From contig JXTB01000037.1 in assembly GCA_002914805.1 (NCBI GenBank), positions 708,846 through 772,845 of the forward strand: 64,000 bases of DNA, in the 5' to 3' direction. A program made the translations under genes and the position numbers. The DNA is from Parasponia andersonii. Lineage: Eukaryota; Streptophyta; Magnoliopsida; Rosales; Cannabaceae. The notes beneath the pieces are model-generated. The model saw only the letters and a program-made list of their open reading frames with translations. It did no database searches and was not told where the DNA came from. Within the stretch, counting starts at the first letter, position 1. Every line of letters begins with the position of its first letter. Of the stretch, positions 11,180 to 21,725 are shown piece after piece.

Positions 11180-14100
11180 ATATTTCTGTCAATTTCATGT
11201 TTGTCGGTTATCCGGTCGCCACAAATACAATTTATGTATTGTTTTCTATTTTTTGAAGGAAAAATAAAAATAAAAATTACAGTACGCCTCTATGGGTTTT
11301 ACCCAAAAAATTAAAATAAAAAAACGGTATTATCACTATGGAGGATTGTACTTATCCTTTAATTAAATCTTAAAGATATAAAATGTGCTTTTTTTTTTCC
11401 CCCTCCCTCTGAATAACTAAAATTGACTATGTAAATCCTACTTAAATAAACTCGTACCTAGCACATATTGTTCCTTGCAGTAACTATTTCAACTCTCAAT
11501 TGAAAGAGAGAAGTTTTATATATAATGATGATCATCAGTAGTCATCACCAACTTGCTATTGATTACCCTTGCTTCATGATCATTTAGAAACATTACTTAT
11601 TAACCAAATTGTTGAGATGGTGCATTTTGCTTTGTAATAATAGAATTTATATATATATTAAATAATAGGATTAGAGAGTGTAAAAGAAATATTAAAGATA
11701 CCCTAATTTAACATTTTTTTATAAAATAAATATTATATTTATATCTACGTGAAATAATTTTCTCAAGTTAAACCTTCCTTTTAGAAGGTCAATGAATCTT
11801 CACAACTCGATTTAAAAAATTAGAGGGAACACCACGAAGACTAATGAATCTTCACAACTTACCTTTTGCTCATTAAAAACATTAGAGGCAACACCACAGG
11901 AGGATTCGTGTCTATCTAGGGTAGAGTCCTTGAGAGTGGCTTTAACGAGATTAGTATTGCTAGTATCAGTAGTGGTTCTAGTTTTGGTACGACAACCACT
12001 ACGATATTGACTTATTTTACTACCACCATAAAAAGAAAACTAAGAGTTTTCGCCTAATTCTAAACGAAGTGAGAGAGTTTTAACATCATCCTAAAAACGA
12101 TGTTAAAATCAGTGACATAAAAAGTGAGTCTTTTTTCGTATCGTTTAAAAAGTGATATAATTAGTAAACTAATCACACTTTTAAAAAAACGACATGGTAA
12201 ACAAACAAAATTCTTGTTGATTAACTCTAATTTTGAGGGTCCTTGTGATCTGTGCTACAACAATGACTCTGGGGTTCTTGAGGTGTTCCCATTAGAGTTA
12301 TTTTTCTTAGTCTCAACCTCTAAAACAAAATGTTAGAAAATAATACAATTATATGAACAAGTCATGTATTCTATTAGAAATGATATTTAAAACAAAAGAA
12401 GAAGAAGTTCAAGACACCACAAAAATATTTAGTTTAATCATGAACCTCGTTTGCCAATCTTCAATAGTTGAAACGTATTATTTACTTTACGGGCTCCATT
12501 TTATAGGGAAAAAAAAATTATGATAATAAAATCATCCCTACTTTAATTCAATTAAAAAGAAAAACAAAAAAGGGAATTCCCAGATTTTTTTTTTTTTTGA
12601 AAGGGAATTCCCAGATTAAGCAAGCTTTGACCAATCTGAACAAAGTTCTATATTTCCTTTTGCCCATTCTTTTTTAATCCTTCATCTTTGCTGTAGAAAG
12701 TTCCATACAATATTTTTTAAAAAAAATATTAGTATAGTTCCAACCACAATCAAGACCAGATGTGAAGTAAATATTCAGTTTTGTTTTTTTACCACCATAC
12801 TACAATAAATAAAACTTAAAACAAAATTTTAGATCCACAAAGTTCAGACTTTTGGGAAAATATATGAGCAAATATTAATTTTTTTTATAAATATATAAAC
12901 CTTAAAAATTATAGATTTACAACAATACACCCAAAGAAATACGAGTATATATGATTGAAAATTTTCAAGACCAAAAAATATTAGATTAGCACACGATATA
13001 ATGAAAAAAAAAATACTAAAATCCATTTTCAAATTATTCAATAGCTAATAAAAATTCATTGCAGAACCAAACAAAACCAATATCTACCCATAGAGAAGGA
13101 ACGTAGAAACACCAATTTCAGAATTTAAAGGGATGAAAAAAGAACAACCAAAACTAAGAGAAGATAGGGAAGAAGGGGCTGACTAGTTATGAAGGTTTGT
13201 GCCCATCTAACATTATTGGTAACAATTTTGCACCAGTGCTTACAATATTTTTCATATGTTTCTTTTTCTTTGTTAATAGTCATTATTATTATTATAATAT
13301 TTGTTTTCGCCTTAAAATAATTGCTCTATTTTTAAACTATTTACTTTAATATCCTCAGCTGTCTCTAGCCTCTACTCCTTCTATAGGCTTGCAGTCATGT
13401 AAGTTACAAAGGAGTAACCAGTTCTTGGAGTCTTTGAAAGCTGAAGGGGAGACTATACTTTGAATATAGTGTTTTAGAATTTTATATCAGTCCTTAATTT
13501 GATAGAATGTTATTTTGTGATTCTCTAATTTTTGTAGTTTGAATTTCTTTTTCTTTGTAAGATCATTTCAATCTTATTTGCTAAACTCTATGAATTAACT
13601 CCAACCATTACTTATGCATGTATCATGAATTTCTCCTTTATATGATGAATTCAAGAATGGAAGCTCTTGTATTCGTTTTATTGGTTTTGTTATGCAACTC
13701 TTGCCAAGTTCAATATCATTTTTTGAGTTTGAAATTAACTAGTGGAGACCATTAAATCATGAAATCAACCAAAAATAGAAGGGGAAAAAAAAAAACCAGA
13801 TATATGCTAAATTTGACTATTTTAGCCAGTTTCACATTGCTGGAATGGGATTATGGGAGTACAAAGATTATATTAATTACTAATTCATAACAAGTTACAA
13901 TGAAGAATGGACTTAAAGAAAGTGCTTCTATACATTTTACTTACGCATTTAATACCATTACCATTTATGAAATTGAAAAGGGATGACTCAGATTTAATTA
14001 GTTTTTTTTTTTAATTTTGTCGAAAAATCCTTTCAATTATTAATTAATGATTAGTAAACAAGTATGGCCAATTTTAGTACGATAAATGTAAACTATGCAT

Positions 14101-15030
14101 ACACAACTAATGATGAGTACTATGCATAAACGAGTTATATACTAACGATTGTGGTTCCGTTCCGAAGAAAATGGAGTAAATAGTGGCATATGTAAAAAGT
14201 TGTATTAAAAACTTACAAGTAGCAAAGAAAATTAAGAAATCAATAAACTAGCAAGTAAGAGATTACTTTTTTTTTTTTGAGGAAAAAGACTTTTATTCAA
14301 ACCAAGTTAACAACAATCCATCCTTATAATCTCGTGGAATTAGAAAAACATAACTAATTAATAAGTGGGCCACTTTATTTACCTCGCGTGGGATATAGTG
14401 ATAAGAACCAACTTAACATCTTGAAATAACAAAATATTAGCAGTTAGCAAGGAAGTCTTATTGAGTCCTTGAGATACTCTTATAGCATAAGATTCCACAA
14501 GGCCCACATTAATCTCAAACACGATGCTCTCATTAGTTAGAAATTATATATTGAAATTGAGCCAAAAAACTGAAAGAGTCTAACCTAAAGAACATAAAAA
14601 CAGGATATATTATCGTAACAAAAATTGATCGTGAAAGATGTTAGGAGATCGGTTTTGCGGAAGCGACAACACACAGTTAAAATACGAGTTGAAAAAATTT
14701 GGGTAAAATAAAAAAAATAAGGTACACAAAAAAATTAACATGGTTCACCCAATTTAGTCTACGAGTCCAAGGCTGTGAAGAATTTCACTATGAAAAAGAT
14801 ATTACAACTCACTTCTCTCTAAATATATGGAGAGAATAAGTTGACCTCTCTCTTTTGAAATAAGAGAAAACATTATCCCTAAATAATTTAAGAGAAAACA
14901 AGTGGGAAACTAAGAGGAATTCTAGGCTTGAATTCTCTCTTAGAAAGGAATAGAATTTAGAATGGGATGCAAAACAAGTGATGAATCCCTCTGTATTTAT
15001 AGAACTTAAAAAGTGTGAACACCATATTTT
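11180..15030. other. Long AT-rich intergenic region between TERC and MOS11
   Basis: No reading frame here resembles a real gene. There are homopolymer runs, a short hairpin-rich patch at 12070-12190, and from about 14639 a stretch beginning TGTTAGGAG and containing ACATGGTTCACCC that resembles a widespread plant dispersed repeat or LTR remnant. That last reading is from memory of similar sequences and is weak. Confidence 0.4.
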
Positions 15031-15032
15031 AT

Positions 15033-15132
15033 TATTGCTATTACGGCAGCTCTTTTCACTATTGCTATTGCGGCTGCTCATTTTACTATTCCTATTGCGG
15101 CTGTCTTTTTTCACTGTTCCTATTGCGGCTGG
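15033..15132 (+). repeat. Minisatellite, four units of about 28 bp
   Basis: Imperfect tandem units built on TATTGCTATTGCGGCTG followed by a T-rich tail ending CAC or TAC; units are about 27-28 bp and the last is cut short. An ORF across it gives a Cys/Tyr-rich repeat peptide, which I take as a by-product. Confidence 0.7.
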
Positions 15133-15221
15133 TTGGTGAGTTACAATTGTTGATTTGTTCAACAAAAGAGTCTCATGGTAACCTCTTCAAGACGTTTATG
15201 AGTTTCGGTCGTTTTTTTTTC

Positions 15222-15333
15222 CCCTCTTCAAGACGTTTATCATACTTAATGGTTTTAGGGTTTCGGTTGTTTTTTTCCCTCCATTTTTGTTTGCGTGATG
15301 ACCGCTGAGAATTTAGAAAAAAAAAGTTTCATG
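15222..15333 (+). repeat. Stray copy of part of MOS11 intron 1
   Basis: Closely matches 17125-17237 inside intron 1 of MOS11: TTCAAGACGTTTAT, GGTTTTAGGGTTTCGGTTGT, TTTGTTTGCGTGATGA and CTGAGAATTTAG occur in the same order. A shorter fragment (TCTCATGG then CTTCAAGACGTTTAT) precedes it at 15170-15199. It lies 1.2 kb upstream of the MOS11 start, with no exon sequence attached. Confidence 0.75.
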
Positions 15334-15769
15334 ATTCACGAAAGCACATAATCTAATTAAACTTAGAGTAAACGGGATTGAGTTACCTCACCCTCGTCCC
15401 TTGAACACATTGCAAAAGCTTTCCCGTTAGTTCATTCGGTGAATTTGTAGAATTGGTGTATTAGAGTTAACATACTCCATCGTTTAGAATAAGACTCGTT
15501 GACAAAGATTCTCCACGAAACATATTTTCAATTACTCTTTCAAGAATTATAATGTGAAAGTAAATTGATGTATACATGACTATATTAATAAATAAAAATT
15601 GATATTTTATTAAAATAAATAAATACAAATAGATATGGATACTTTGCTTCAAAAAAAAAAAGATATGGATACTAATAAATTAATATCTTTAAAAAAATGA
15701 TTCTTTTAAAATTTTAACATAATTTATTTTGTTTACCTTAATATTTTTTATAAATTAGTTTTTGGAGGT

Positions 15770-16065
15770 TTATAGAAATATGATCAAATTTTAAGTCCAA
15801 TTTAAGTAAATATCTCTTTATCAAATATTATAGCAAAATATCCGGTATGTATGTTTATATACCAAGTATAAAATTTTATATATCAAACACAAAAAATTAT
15901 ATACCTAATATATTTCAGTACAACAACTAAAATTAATAGATAAACATATCTTACCAAATGTAAAAATATATATATCTAAACATTTAGCTATAAAAATTAA
16001 AATGTAGACATACACTTAATTAAATTAAAAATGTTGATTATCCACTTAAATTTTTCAATTAATTT
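15770..16065 (+). repeat. Dispersed AT-rich repeat, copy 1
   Basis: About 300 bp that recurs in the same orientation at 33205-33490. Shared landmarks: AATTTAAGTAAATATCT, TCCGGTATGTAT/TCCGGTATATAT, CAAGTATAAAA, ATTTCAGTAC, ACTAAAATTGAT and a closing TCATCCA/TTATCCA box. Non-coding; no terminal repeats recognised. Confidence 0.6.
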
Positions 16066-16155
16066 TTTGAACGTGAATAGAATTAAATAATTAAACAAAA
16101 TGGAGATATGGGCTTAAGCTTTTTGTTGCAGTGGTTCGCTGTGGGAGGTATATAA

Positions 16156-16284
16156 TGTCGTTTTTTTTACTCTGTCGTTTTCTATACGACCTACAACTTT
16201 CATTGTAGTTTCACATAACTCTGTCGTTTTCATATTTGTGTCGTTTACTCCAATTATTGTCGTTTAATCCAATTATTGTCGTTT
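16156..16284 (+). promoter_or_regulatory. Six perfect TGTCGTTT octamers upstream of MOS11
   Basis: TGTCGTTT occurs at 16156, 16173, 16222, 16239, 16258 and 16277, spaced mostly 17-19 bp apart (49 bp once). The cluster ends 211 bp upstream of the MOS11 ATG, just before a T-run and a CT-rich leader. Function is inferred from density and position only. Confidence 0.5.
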
Positions 16285-16495
16285 ATTTATTTTTCTCCTC
16301 TTTAGCTCTTTTTTTTTTTTTTTTGGGTTACAGCTGATATGTATTTTCTCTTGATTGTTAAAAGCTTTACAAAAAATATCACACAGACAACACAGTCTCG
16401 CCCTCTCCCTCTCTCTCTTCTCTCTCTCTGGTAATCCGTATCCGTTGTTGCCGTCGTCGTGTTTCTCACGCAGTCCGTACATCTCAGCCCTCAGA

Positions 16496-18256
16496 ATGGC
16501 GACGGAGACGCAGAAGCTCAGGGGCCAGAATCCCTCCCTTGAAAACCCTGACAAAACCCTAGACCCCAAACCCGCGCCCACCGACACCGCCACCGCCAAA
16601 CCCGATCCGCCCCAGGACCCGAATCCCGATGCTCTGTCCTCCGGTGCCAACGGGGCCGGAAAGGAACCGGACGACTCCAAGGACGGCACCGAACCCGTGG
16701 TTGGCACCGCTGCAGGGGCCGCTACGGCGGCACCGGTTTCCGATATCGAGAAGAAGATCCGCAGAGCCGAGCGTTTTGGGATATCTGTGCAGCTCACTGA
16801 AGAAGAGAAGCGCAACTCTCGAGCTGAAAGGTATTTTTTTGGATTTTTTTTTTGGTGATCTGTTAATGGAGTTAGGGCTTTCTAGGGTTTCTGTTTTATT
16901 TTTTTTTTCCTTATCTGTTTGTTTGCTGAGAAATTAGTGGAAAAGATAAAGAAAATAAGACTCAGGGTAGCTTCTTTGAGGTGTCTTTTGTATTTAATTG
17001 TTTATTTTGTGGTGTTTTCATGTATTTTTCGGTAATGGGTATCTAGGGTTTGTCTAGTTTTTCACCCATATCTGTTGGTGTGATGAGAAATTAGAGATAA
17101 AGAGAACGAAAATAAGTCTCATGGCTTCAAGACGTTTATTATACTCAATGGTTTTAGGGTTTCGGTTGTTTATTTATTTTTTTCTTAAGTTTTTGTTTGC
17201 GTGATGACTGCTGAGAATTTAGGAAAATAAGTTTCATGGTGGTTTCTTTAAGATGTTTTTCATACTTAAATGGTTTATTTTCCAATTGTTCACATGTAAT
17301 TAAACGGAACAGAGTCAGTTTACATGAATGCTGGGATTCCAACGTGGTTAAACATAGCTGAGTTTGTTGTAATTGGAGGCGGATTCTTGGTGATATTGCT
17401 GTATAGTGTAGTACAGATGGATATAATATAAACTTTTATCGTTTGCCATGTTTCATTAGGCTATTAAGGGAAACATTAATTCTCATGATGTGCTTGATTT
17501 CTTGGCTTAGTTCCCCTTTTCCTGAGCTATTTTCTTAAGCATTGGTCATCGAATTTAATGCAGGTTTGGCACTAGCTCCGCATCGGGAACGGAGGCATCA
17601 AAGAAATCGGAGGAGCTGAAGAGAAAGGCTAGAGCAGAGAGGTTCTTTTTTTCATGCCACTTGTACTTCTTATAGGACTTTACTTCAAGAAACCGTTCAA
17701 AATTTAGTTAATCTTATCAGTTGTCTTGTTTTAGTATAATTTTAATTCTTGTTTTCTCGTTCTATGTTGTTCAGGTTTGGCGTGCCTACTCCACCAGTTG
17801 CTTCTGATGAGGCGGCCAAAAAGAAAGCTCGACTTGCTAGGTTTGCACCTGTCCCCAAAACTGATACTCTAGAAGATGAAAAAAGAAAAGCGAGGGCTCT
17901 CAGGTGCGTTTAACTACTAAATGTTTGCCAATTACTTTGAAATACCATCAAATAGATTTGAACATTTTATAAAGCATAGTTGATGTATATATTTCTTTGA
18001 GATTCTTGATTTAAAAATTCTATGTTCTCATGTTATTAGGTTTTCGAACACCCGAGCAGATTCGCTACCACAGGTGAATGGCAAGTCCAACTCCAACATT
18101 GAGCAGGTAAGGTTTCTTTAATTTGTTGCTTTGGCGACAAACCTTTTGATAAGGTGTCAATACTGTCTGCTGTTTGTAATATGCTTGGAGTGCTGATGTT
18201 TTTGCTTTGTTTTGCAGAAAGCTGCTATTGCTGGCAAGGCTGGAGGAGGAGATTGA
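16496..18256 (+). CDS. MOS11: MOS11 / SARNP-like mRNA export protein
   Basis: Homologue of Arabidopsis MODIFIER OF SNC1 11 and human SARNP/CIP29, a nuclear RNA-binding partner of the UAP56 helicase in mRNA export. Five exons: 16496-16830, 17564-17641, 17775-17903, 18040-18106, 18218-18256; 648 nt, 215 aa. Residues 1-80 are a Pro/Ala/Asp-rich low-complexity N-terminus. After it come five short basic motifs of the form R-A-x-[38 protein letters not shown] and KARALRFSN. The C-terminus is Gly/Lys-rich. Introns 1-3 each interrupt AG|G just before the TTT (Phe) codon of a motif, in phase 2. The start is the ATG in AGAATGGCG, preceded by a CT-rich leader. Intron 1 is long (733 nt) and internally repetitive. 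Confidence 0.93.
16875..17285 (+). repeat. Degenerate tandem repeats inside MOS11 intron 1
   Basis: Three diverged units of about 130-155 bp start near 16875, 17035 and 17150. Each runs TAGGGTTT, T-rich, TGTTTG or TGGTGTGATGA, GAGAAATTAG or GAGAATTTAG, AAAATAAG, (T)CATGG or CAGGG, CTTC or CTTT, AGACGTTT-like. The third unit is the one copied upstream at 15222-15333. Confidence 0.55.
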
Positions 18257-21200
18257 ATATAAGCTTCTTCCTTAGATAGTAAGTTGAATTTCAGTTCTTA
18301 ATTTTGGCTGTTTGTTTACAAGTTTTTCCAATCTATTTGACACTCTAACTCGTCTAATAATTTGAATTTGATGGGCTCTGTTCTAATTTCCCCCCCTTTC
18401 CTTTATGGCAGGTCTAGGTTCTAACAGTTTGTGGCTTCCCTCAGTTTTTTTTCTCTTCTTCATGTCTTCTTGCCATTGTATGGATTCTCATGTGCAGCAC
18501 TTTTTGGTGTTGGATGCCTTCCCCAATGTTGATTTAGCAGGATCTTGGCAGCCGTAGGAGCTTTCTTTCAGTTGAAGATGGTGTAATGATATTATTACCC
18601 AGTGAGGTCTTGAAGTTAGCAATTACCTACTTAGAGTTGACGTATCTTGCAATCTACTAAGAATATCAGAAATTCTGACTTTAACACTAGGAAAATGTTG
18701 TGTCAAGTTATTAGCTACTCTTTTGGTTGGTTTACATTTTTTTTTGAGGAGAGGAAAAAAAGGGGGGGGGGGGGGAGGGGAGGAGATATGGGGGGAAAGT
18801 TCATCTCTCGTTGGGCCTGCTTGCATACCATTTTGGGAAGCATCACATGACCTCTTTCGGATTCGTATTCAGGATGTAGCGTTGAAATGATCGTTCTAAT
18901 TTGGTTTTGTGAGTTTGTTTCAGTTGATCTAAGAATAGTTATGCCTCTAACTTAACTGAATTGCTTCATTAGGAATTTCATTTTGCTAATGTAGGTGACC
19001 TTAATCAATTTGGTGAAAGAAAAAAGCTGAAAGTATACTAACTATAATTAGGCTACCTTCTGACTTAGCTTTACCTTTTAGATTTTTATCATTGCAGTTT
19101 AGTTTATCCTTCTAACTGTTTTGAACTTTTAAATGGTAAGAATGATAGTGAACCCGCCATCTTTTTAAACCCCTTCCCCCTTTTTATCCAGAAAGAAGGA
19201 AAAAGAAAACATAAAAAAGAATGAAAAATAATAATGCACACTACTTCCGGAAAGATCAAAGATGTTGATAGGGATAAGACCATAGATGTTGATAAGGCCT
19301 AGGCGTATGTGACTGTTTAATGGTTGGGAGTAGTGCTAACATTGTCTAACTGTGCTTGAAGGGTTTTTCTTTTCATCTTAAGTTTGATGACAGTGCATCA
19401 CTGAAGCTACTCATGAATCAGATGTCATTTGTTTGCATTGCATGGTGATGAATATACTTGATGCTGTTTCAAATTGGATTAAGGAAGAATACTTTGCTAT
19501 AATAAGCATATTAAATTGGGGCTGCCTAAGAAAGGCGAATTTCATATAAAAGAACTTGTTTGAACTTATTATTGGCCCTTGTATGTCAGAAGAAGGTGAA
19601 GAATCTCAATGTTTTCCTAGTTGTTAATTTTGAATTTCTGGCAGTCTTAATAGGTTATTTGGGATAAGTCAACTCTTTGGAGGTGGTTTTAACTTTTCTT
19701 AGGTCGAACTGGGTAAGTTTGCGCAATCATGGAGGCGGGACAGTTGAAGTTATGGTATTTGTCAGCTGTGTTGATTTTGTAGTTTTTGTATTTGTTATGT
19801 GAAAATTTCCTCGTTGCAGAAATTCACTTTTGTATGTGAAGTCTTGTGCTTTCACTTTTCTTTAAGCATATAATGGGTGGAAAGACCAGGTGACTACTTA
19901 ATCTGAGGGAATCATACACTTAAATATGTTTTTTCTGTTGATAAATTACTCCTATTCTTGCATTAGTAGTAATGTTATTAATTTATCAAATGGTTTGGAA
20001 ATTTTATGGCACTGGTAGATGGTGCATGACATAGACAATGGTGACGATGTGCTTGTGTTTTCAACAGTAGTATATAGCAGTACAGAAAGATCAGTTACTG
20101 TGAATACGTGTATATATATATATATATATGTATTTAATAAAATCCAAACTTGTACAGGTAAATTTCTACTAATGCAACCTAAATCTTGATCTAGTTGATT
20201 ACTACGGCCATTAGTTGATTACCATGGCCATATTTACTAATCTGTAATCAAATAGATTCCTAGTAATTATTTGATGAAATGTATGAGGTGCAAGTGGAAA
20301 GGGTGTGAAGGGAATAAGAAACGAGTGGGAATGGCTGAATTGTATAAAGGAGTGAGTGGAAAGGGAGAGAAGGAAAATAAGAAACAACAGAGTTGAAATG
20401 GCTGAATTGTACGAGCGACTGGAAAGGAAATTGAAGGGAATGGGTGAATTTTACAAGAAGTGAGTGGAAAGGGAGTGATAGCAATAAAAAACAAAACGAC
20501 GAGTGGAATAGTTAGGATTAACTTTTATGTATTTATAATTACTATGTAAATACTTGGGATGAAAAGATTCCTTTTCGTCGTTCTAGGACTCTCTTTTATG
20601 CATTTATAATTTTATCTAAAACACTTGGAATGAAAATATTCCCAAGAACTCATTCCCTGTTCCCATTTCTTTCTTTTCCGGATTGATGGCACAAAATAAG
20701 TGCACACTCATAACTTCAACGCAAGTGGCCAACTTTTTAAATAGCTTAAATCCTCTTTGAAGGAGTGAGCTTAATTCTCTCTGGAATTCCATTATTCATG
20801 ACGTTTTTAACTTTAAAAATCGAGTTACTAGCAATGGAAGTATCCTAAAGTTTAGCCTTTTTTTTTTTTTTTTTTTTTTACAGTTTTAACTTTATTTTTT
20901 AGTTTTTGTAAAATTATATATTCAGATTTTAATTTTTTGCAGATGTCTACTTTTTATGCACAAATTACGTGATTTTTTGTTGTTTGTTTTAAGTTATTTT
21001 CAATAAATTTGAAGTGTATTCCTTAATTTAGATTTTGTGTTTAGTGCAGAAATTTAAATTAATTTGCAAACAGAGAACAAATATTTGCAAAAATTTTAAA
21101 TATATTTTGTTCAAATTAAAAATAAATAGAAAAGATTAAAACTGCAAAAATGCCATACTTTATAATTTTTTTATTGGCAATTATTTTGAAATGTTTGCGA

Positions 21201-21725
21201 CAATATTCTTCCAAATAGAATCATGGCTAATGGAATCATTCAACTCTGGGTTTTGTTCTTTTTTCATTTTTCCCTCCTCTCGAAATATGAGAATGAACAA
21301 GGAAGAGGACCAGCAAGCATATTGTAAGACCAATTAAAACTTTGATATTATGAATCATTAATTGAACAATCTTCCAACCTTAGCTGAACTTTTCACAGTT
21401 AAGGTTACATTAATGAAGATTATCTATTCGCCAATAACTGACATTTTAAAATTAACAACGTGTAAAAGTTTATCTACAATACAGTAGGGAAAGATGCAAG
21501 TCTAAGCTTCTCCAACTTGTCGTCCTGACGACTCTCGAGTAGGTTTCTTACTACTCCAGCCATGTGACGAAGATTAACATGGGAAATGGTTGCTTCCTAT
21601 TTCACTAGCCTTGAACCAAGTTTTATTCATTTGTATGAACAGTTGCTGTCACTATGAGAAGCTCGACATGTCCAAACAATCTAGTATTCTAATCTTCGTG
21701 TAAGTAAAAAATGAACAATACCGGG
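18257..21725. other. MOS11 3' region and intergenic spacer
   Basis: Starts with the MOS11 3' UTR, possibly spliced. A G-run lies at 18763-18776 and a short (TA)n at 20112-20130. No convincing coding region on either strand. The degenerate tandem repeat at 20295-20505 is listed separately. Confidence 0.5.
20295..20505 (+). repeat. Degenerate purine-rich tandem repeat
   Basis: About four units of 40-65 bp, each beginning GTGGAAAGGG or CTGGAAAGG; the first two contain AATAAGAAAC and ATGGCTGAATTGTA, the later ones are shortened. No function apparent. Confidence 0.6.

Noticed and set aside
10837..11256. 139-aa plus-strand ORF upstream of TERC
   Set aside because: Its Phe/Val/Ser-rich sequence is produced by the repeated TGTCGTTTTC octamers; no domain, and it lies in the promoter region.
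12070..12190. Hairpin-rich patch with AACGATGTTAAAA, considered as a CACTA transposon end
   Set aside because: No CACTA terminus, no repeat copies and no coding sequence seen; too little to call.
15015..15308. 97-aa Tyr/Cys-rich repeat ORF
   Set aside because: Translation of the minisatellite and of the stray MOS11-intron fragment; no start context or domain.
20260..20494. Two overlapping minus-strand ORFs rich in Pro/Phe/Ser
   Set aside because: They follow the degenerate purine-rich tandem repeat; overlapping frames with the same repeat register indicate low-complexity DNA.
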